Source of the DNA: an uncultured Bacilli bacterium
Lineage (GTDB): Bacteria > Bacillota_I > Bacilli_A > RF39 > UBA660
Assembly (NCBI GenBank): GCA_947591175.1
Contig: CANQDB010000044.1
Span: 1 to 10,392, forward strand
DNA: 10,392 nucleotides
Direction: 5' to 3'
Below the pieces are notes generated by a model. It was not told the DNA's origin and did not search any database. It saw nothing but the letters and a program-made list of their open reading frames with translations. Below are positions 7,057 through 10,392 of this stretch, piece after piece. Each line of letters opens with the position of its first letter. Position 1 is the first letter of the stretch. Position numbers and translations under genes: made by a program.

Positions 7057-7078
7057 GACGAGTATTTCTCGTCTTTTT
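7057..7078 (+). terminator. Intrinsic terminator after the large surface protein gene
   Basis: GACGAG (7057-7062) pairs with CTCGTC (7068-7073) around a TATTT loop, followed by five T residues, seven bases after the stop codon. Confidence 0.85.
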
Positions 7079-7100
7079 CTATGATTGTAAGAACAAATTA

Positions 7101-7109
7101 TGATATAGT
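7101..7109 (+). promoter_or_regulatory. Extended -10 promoter of the lipoprotein gene
   Basis: TGATATAGT fits TGnTATAnT, 23 bases before the ATG. There is no -35 match at 16-18 bases. The gene also follows a clear terminator, so an own promoter is needed. Confidence 0.55.
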
Positions 7110-7132
7110 AAAAGTAGAAAGAGTGGTTAACT

Positions 7133-7993
7133 ATGAAGAAAATATGCTTTATTCTACTATTTATCCTATTATTTGCTGGATGTGGAAATACAACTCAATC
7201 AGGTAATTTTGAAAATCAACAAGCAACTTGTCACAAAAGTGATACAATTATCGAATTAACTTCTAAAACTAAAGATATGACGGATGCTTACAAAACGTAT
7301 AAAGTTCCAAGTGACACCGATGACAAACTATACAATTTTTACTGTAATACTGAGACAAGTTCTATAAAAGCTAATTATGGGGGCACTGTTAGCTGTAGTA
7401 AAAATAGTATTATATCCAAATATACAATTATGAAGAACATTAAAGAGGCCATCCAAGAATTAGAAGAAGATGATTATTACTGCTTTTTATATGAAGAGAG
7501 TAACTCTACTCATCTTGATGAACTAGTAAATAACAACTGGTGTTATTTCGATAAAGGTGTCAAAAAAACAAATTACTATACTTTTGATAACGAAGGTAAA
7601 GCCTATAATAACTATCCTAGTGGTTTAAATCCTTACGAGTACGAATACAAGTTAAGTAACGATATTTTAGATATTAATTATGGAGGCTTCGATCTTCAAT
7701 ACAAATATAATCCAATTAATCATCATTTTGAGTTTTATAGTGGTGGCAAAAGTGATGAGACAGACTACTTAGAAATCTGCGATAAGCAAGACTTTTCAAA
7801 TGTAAGAATAAATTTTTACGTTAAATCCGGTCAAAATTACACTTTACGCTATAATGTCAGTAAATATGATAACTTAACTTTTACCCATTATGAATGTACC
7901 AATGGAAATACGGGACATTGGGATAATGACAATTATGCTTTTATTCCTGACCAAAATATCGATAGCACCTGCAACATCTATTTTGACAAATAA
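7133..7993 (+). CDS. Cysteine-rich lipoprotein of unknown function
   Basis: A 286-residue secreted lipoprotein. Residues 1-16 are a lipoprotein signal (MKK, a hydrophobic core, then FAGC) and Cys17 is the expected lipid-bearing residue, so the protein is tethered to the outer face of the membrane. The mature part has eight further cysteines (33, 71, 88, 117, 137, 216, 255, 280), an even number that could make four disulfides. It is rich in Tyr, Asn and Asp, mostly beta-like, with one helix near 97-112. No known domain was recognised. The ribosome site is weak (GAGTGG at 7121-7126). It lies between two envelope genes, each with its own promoter, which suggests a surface role but not a defined function. 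Few cysteine-rich extracytoplasmic proteins are expected in this kind of bacterium unless a thiol oxidase is present. Confidence 0.8.
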   Translation: MKKICFILLFILLFAGCGNTTQSGNFENQQATCHKSDTIIELTSKTKDMTDAYKTYKVPSDTDDKLYNFYCNTETSSIKANYGGTVSCSKNSIISKYTIMKNIKEAIQELEEDDYYCFLYEESNSTHLDELVNNNWCYFDKGVKKTNYYTFDNEGKAYNNYPSGLNPYEYEYKLSNDILDINYGGFDLQYKYNPINHHFEFYSGGKSDETDYLEICDKQDFSNVRINFYVKSGQNYTLRYNVSKYDNLTFTHYECTNGNTGHWDNDNYAFIPDQNIDSTCNIYFDK

Positions 7994-8015
7994 AAAGCAT
8001 TAAATTTAAGTTTCG

Positions 8016-8024
8016 TGTTATACT
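8016..8024 (+). promoter_or_regulatory. Extended -10 promoter of the amidase gene
   Basis: TGTTATACT fits TGnTATAnT and lies 27 bases before the ATG at 8052. No -35 match was found at the usual spacing. No clear terminator separates it from the lipoprotein gene, so read-through is also possible. Confidence 0.55.
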
Positions 8025-8051
8025 ATTCTTAGCAAAATATAGGAGTAATTT

Positions 8052-9224
8052 ATGGCAAAGAAGAAACATAAACGAAATCCCAAACAGTATCGAATCGTGG
8101 TCCTTTTAATTTTAGTAATTGGAATCATTTACTTTGCTATGCCTAAAAATAATGCTCCTAAAGAAGAAAAAACTACACCTACCGTTGTCATGCCAGAGTG
8201 GGAAGAAGACTTATCTAAAACAACTAATTATATTACTAACATCACTTGGACTGACGATGGTGTTGATATTACAGGCACGATGCCTAATCTTGATTCTAAA
8301 GCCACTTTAAAAGTGTGTTCTATTCCTTTAAACGAATGTGAATCTAGTACTTTAAGTATCAATAAAAATACTTTTAAAGGAACCCTCGACTTAAAAGATC
8401 TTGCAACTGGTAGTTATGAATTTAAAATTGCGTCTTCCAAAGAAGAGAAATTAACGGATACTAGAACGACGATGGAACGTATCAATAGAGCCCATTTAGG
8501 GGACAAGCTAGTGACGATGGATTATACTAATAATAGACTTAAAGTAACTATCGAAGACTTTGCTTACGAGTACGATATCTTAATTGATCCAGGTCATGGC
8601 GGAGACGATATCGGTTCTTATAATAAAAGTATCGATGAAGAACGTTTGAATTTAGAACAGTCTCTTTACGAAAAGAAACGTTATGAAGAACACGGTCTCA
8701 AAGTTAAAATGATTAGAGAAGACCATACCTATGGTATCCTAATGGGCGAAGACAGTTGGACGAAAGTACGTCAAAGAGGGTATGCTATGGGTTACTATGG
8801 TGTCGTATCGCGAATTTCCTATAGTAATCACCATAATAGTAGTTTAGCCAAAAGTTATTCTGGCTGGGAGATAATCGTTCCTAATGCTTACGAAGACATC
8901 AAAAATGAAGAAACTGTCGCTTCTCTTTGGGAAAAATCTTATAAAGTAAGAGATAATCATACGAGACTTTATGCTCGTAATGATGAAGGAGATATTTTCT
9001 CACGAGAAAATAAAGAAATCTATAACTTCACCGATTACTATGCTGTTGTTCGTATTCCTTATGACTTGTATCACACCAAAAATACCCTTTACGAAGGATG
9101 CTACTTGAGTAACAGTTTAGATTTCGATTGGTACTACACTAAAGGAAACTGGAAAACCTTAAGTGAACAAAAGATTAAAACTTATGTCGAAGCCCTTGGT
9201 AAGACTTATATTCCTGTAAAATAG
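8052..9224 (+). CDS. Membrane-anchored N-acetylmuramoyl-L-alanine amidase (Amidase_3 family) with N-terminal beta domain
   Basis: Amidase_3 enzymes are zinc hydrolases that cut the bond between N-acetylmuramic acid and L-alanine in peptidoglycan. The 390-residue product has a very basic N-terminus, a membrane segment (about 13-30), a beta-rich, immunoglobulin-like domain (about 55-128, with Cys89 and Cys95), and a catalytic domain (about 170-388). Expected zinc ligands are visible: His182 in DPGHGGDD, Glu196 before LNL, and His260 in SNHHNSS. The catalytic glutamate is probably Glu348 in YEGCYLSN, matching the usual ExxFLSN motif. The ribosome site is ATAGGAG (8039-8045) before ATG 8052. The protein should act outside the cell in wall turnover or daughter-cell separation. 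Its place after two surface-protein genes fits an envelope cluster. The linker from the anchor is short, so action is expected near the membrane. Confidence 0.9.
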   Translation: MAKKKHKRNPKQYRIVVLLILVIGIIYFAMPKNNAPKEEKTTPTVVMPEWEEDLSKTTNYITNITWTDDGVDITGTMPNLDSKATLKVCSIPLNECESSTLSINKNTFKGTLDLKDLATGSYEFKIASSKEEKLTDTRTTMERINRAHLGDKLVTMDYTNNRLKVTIEDFAYEYDILIDPGHGGDDIGSYNKSIDEERLNLEQSLYEKKRYEEHGLKVKMIREDHTYGILMGEDSWTKVRQRGYAMGYYGVVSRISYSNHHNSSLAKSYSGWEIIVPNAYEDIKNEETVASLWEKSYKVRDNHTRLYARNDEGDIFSRENKEIYNFTDYYAVVRIPYDLYHTKNTLYEGCYLSNSLDFDWYYTKGNWKTLSEQKIKTYVEALGKTYIPVK

Positions 9225-9248
9225 TTTTTTTAACTATTTTTCTTTTTT
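9218..9248 (+). terminator. AT-rich terminator overlapping the amidase stop codon
   Basis: AAAATAGTT (9218-9226) pairs with AACTATTTT (9232-9240) around a T-only loop, followed by more T residues. The stem has nine pairs but only one G-C pair, so it may be weak. The stop codon TAG is inside the left arm. Confidence 0.55.
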
Positions 9249-9291
9249 CGACAAACTTCGAAAGTCTTATAGTCTAAACTAGAGACAACAA

Positions 9292-9300
9292 AGAGGTGAT
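9292..9300 (+). promoter_or_regulatory. Ribosome binding site that fixes a TTG start at 9305
   Basis: AGAGGTGAT is complementary to the 3' end of 16S rRNA over nearly its full length. Its core is eight bases from TTG 9305. The apparent earlier GTG and ATG codons are part of the site itself. Confidence 0.65.
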
Positions 9301-9304
9301 GGTA

Positions 9305-9604
9305 TTGCAGAAAGACACTTTATGGTCCTTCTTATTACAGCAAAAAGTTATGCGTCTAGCCCAATTTGAATTGATGATTGAGTCGGGAAACTCTGAGTAC
9401 GAAACATATTACCAACAACTAGAAAAAGAAACAGAAGGTATTCCTCTTCATCAAATTAACGAAGTGGCTTCCTTATTATTATCGATGTTTCAAACGAAAA
9501 AAGATAAGATGAGTGAGATTGAACAAGAGGTCTATAAACGTTCTATTACAAAGTTAAACCATATGAAAAATAGAGATTCACTGCGCACAAAGAATCTTCT
9601 GTAA
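9305..9604 (+). CDS. Small helical protein of unknown function
   Basis: A 99-residue soluble protein predicted to be almost wholly alpha-helical, rich in Gln, Glu, Lys, Leu and Met and without cysteines. TTG at 9305 was chosen as the start because AGAGGTGAT (9292-9300) is a near-perfect ribosome site at proper distance. The in-frame GTG (9296) and ATG (9299) lie inside that site. A possible -10 (TATAGT, 9268-9273) lies upstream without a clear -35. Segments about 9-27 and 57-88 look like two long helices joined by a loop containing EGIPLHQINE. I do not recognise the family. It has terminators on both sides, so it is a single-gene unit. Cytoplasmic location is inferred from the lack of a signal or membrane segment. 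Confidence 0.75.
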   Translation: MQKDTLWSFLLQQKVMRLAQFELMIESGNSEYETYYQQLEKETEGIPLHQINEVASLLLSMFQTKKDKMSEIEQEVYKRSITKLNHMKNRDSLRTKNLL

Positions 9605-9609
9605 AAAGT

Positions 9610-9641
9610 AAAACGAGGTCTAAAAACTGTACCTCGTTTTT
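9610..9641 (+). terminator. Strong intrinsic terminator
   Basis: AAAACGAGGT (9610-9619) pairs over ten bases with ACCTCGTTTT (9631-9640) around an 11-base loop, with a run of T at the end. It begins six bases after the stop codon of the 99-residue protein gene. Further arms at 9602-9612 and 9653-9663 can pair outside it. Confidence 0.85.
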
Positions 9642-9652
9642 GGGTGGAAAAC

Positions 9653-9681
9653 TTTACTTTTTAACTGAATATCGCTATACT
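9653..9681 (+). promoter_or_regulatory. Promoter of the last two genes
   Basis: TTTACT (9653-9658) and TATACT (9676-9681) are separated by 17 bases. Predicted transcription starts near 9688, about 30 bases before the ATG at 9719. The -35 is part of an arm able to pair with 9602-9612 upstream. Confidence 0.6.
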
Positions 9682-9718
9682 TAATTTAGAATTTATAAAA
9701 CGAAGGAAATGAAAAGTA

Positions 9719-10168
9719 ATGGAAGAACTTAATTTAAAAATTGAACCTCAAAAAAGACTCTACGGCTATAGTGGTTTCTATCACTCGATCTTTTTTACTA
9801 CCAAAGAAGAATTAGATACCTATTTAATTACTCATCAAGAGGAGATTGCTCGTGATTTTGGAACTTCTTGTATTATCGATTATCTAGGTGATTTTGAGGG
9901 CCATCAAGACGTCATTTTAGAAACACCCCTAAATGGTGCTAAAAAAGTTATAATGACAGCCATCGATTGTGATAGATATGCAATCTATAATAGTAATCAA
10001 AGTATGAGAGAAGGAAAACCTATTTGGGATTATGAATATGGAAGTGCAACTTTAAAAGATATGTACAAAGCTTTTTGTGAACAGGGTGTTAAGTTTTCAA
10101 AAGATATTTATCAAGATATAGATAACTATAACAAAATCTTAGTAAAGCAAAGTGTGGGAACATGTTAA
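9719..10168 (+). CDS. Conserved-looking cytoplasmic protein of unknown function
   Basis: A 149-residue acidic, soluble protein of mixed alpha/beta character with no signal peptide or membrane segment. The ATG at 9719 follows AAGGA (9703-9707), a somewhat long spacing of 11 bases. Visible features are an N-terminal strand-turn-strand with many Tyr and Phe (RLYGYSGFYHSIFFT), a helix (KEELDTYLITHQEEIARDF), a central strand pair (CIIDYLGDF, KKVIMTAIDCDRYAIY), and a C-terminal helical part. No catalytic motif is evident and I do not recognise the family. The stop codon TAA (10166-10168) lies inside the first codons of the next gene, so the two are probably translated together and their products may act together. 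Confidence 0.75.
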   Translation: MEELNLKIEPQKRLYGYSGFYHSIFFTTKEELDTYLITHQEEIARDFGTSCIIDYLGDFEGHQDVILETPLNGAKKVIMTAIDCDRYAIYNSNQSMREGKPIWDYEYGSATLKDMYKAFCEQGVKFSKDIYQDIDNYNKILVKQSVGTC

Positions 10169-10392
10169 AGATTATTATTGTTCATGGTAAAAATAAAATG
10201 GATGGCCTCGATTTGGAAGGAAAGTGTACCTTTCTTACGACTGAAAAAGAGGAACAACATATTGTGACTCTTTTAGGATTTTTAAAGGATCATTATAAGG
10301 ATGACCCCAATCTTCAACAATTAAAACTAACGCATCCAATACAAACCGCGGCCTATGTTTTTACAAGACTTGGAGATATTGTTTTCTTAGAT
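10162..10392 (+). CDS. Partial gene of unknown function, runs off the window
   Basis: The ATG at 10162 opens a frame that stays open for 77 codons to the window end. It overlaps the preceding gene by seven bases (ATGTTAA), a usual sign of translational coupling. The visible part begins with a strand and glycine turn (MLKIIIVHGKNKMDG) and continues with a helix containing EEQHIVTLLGFLKDHY and a segment ending in GDIVFLD. This looks like an alpha/beta cytoplasmic protein. The opening VHG resembles starts of some nucleotide-binding or hydrolase folds, but too little is present to say. There is no strong ribosome site; GTGGGA just upstream is the only candidate. Confidence 0.7.
   Translation, partial: MLKIIIVHGKNKMDGLDLEGKCTFLTTEKEEQHIVTLLGFLKDHYKDDPNLQQLKLTHPIQTAAYVFTRLGDIVFLD

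Noticed and set aside
8119..8310. Second plus frame inside the amidase gene
   Set aside because: Shadow frame over the membrane segment and beta domain of the amidase.
1..10392. Mycoplasma-type code with TGA as tryptophan
   Set aside because: TGG codes tryptophan throughout, and the only in-frame TGA codons are at gene ends with matching protein lengths.

Overview
The window is low-GC, Gram-positive-type DNA: AT-rich, AGGAGG-type ribosome binding sites, a lipobox lipoprotein, an anchored cell-wall amidase and short hairpin-plus-T terminators. It looks like an uncultured gut Bacilli/Mycoplasmatota-type or clostridial genome. TGA is never read through inside a gene and TGG is used for tryptophan, so the code is standard, not the Mycoplasma code. 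The species assignment is an inference from style and family likeness only.

Region 1 (1 to about 2125) is the end of an integrated mobile element. It carries a small SHOCT-like protein gene (154-351) and a large serine recombinase (TTG start at 371, ends 2077). Directly after the recombinase the sequence changes to a less AT-rich minus-strand gene for an ABC-transporter substrate-binding protein of the NMT1/THI5/SsuA type. That gene keeps only about its first 195 family-like codons. The boundary between element and chromosome therefore lies at about 2080-2131, inside this gene, and the missing 3' part should lie on the far side of the element, outside the window.

Region 2 (2714-3540) holds back-to-back promoters, a small AT-rich gene for a PH-like domain protein (2885-3352) bracketed upstream by an 11-bp inverted repeat, and a terminator.

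Region 3 (3511-9248) is a run of separately promoted cell-surface genes on the plus strand. They encode a 1161-residue membrane-anchored protein (NPCBM/CBM51-like module, transglutaminase-like Cys-His-Asp core, TPR-like helices, F5/8-type CBM32-like module, Pro-Thr stalk, C-terminal membrane segment), a cysteine-rich lipoprotein, and a membrane-anchored N-acetylmuramoyl-L-alanine amidase with an extra N-terminal beta domain. Several of the promoters are extended -10 types (TGnTATAnT).

Region 4 (9296-10392) has three unrecognised cytoplasmic proteins: a 99-residue helical one, then a 149-residue one whose end overlaps the start of a third that runs off the window.

Region 3 probably works at the envelope, with glycan binding and peptide or peptidoglycan processing. 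Region 1 is a recent insertion that has broken a nutrient-uptake gene. No RNA gene, CRISPR array or riboswitch was seen.
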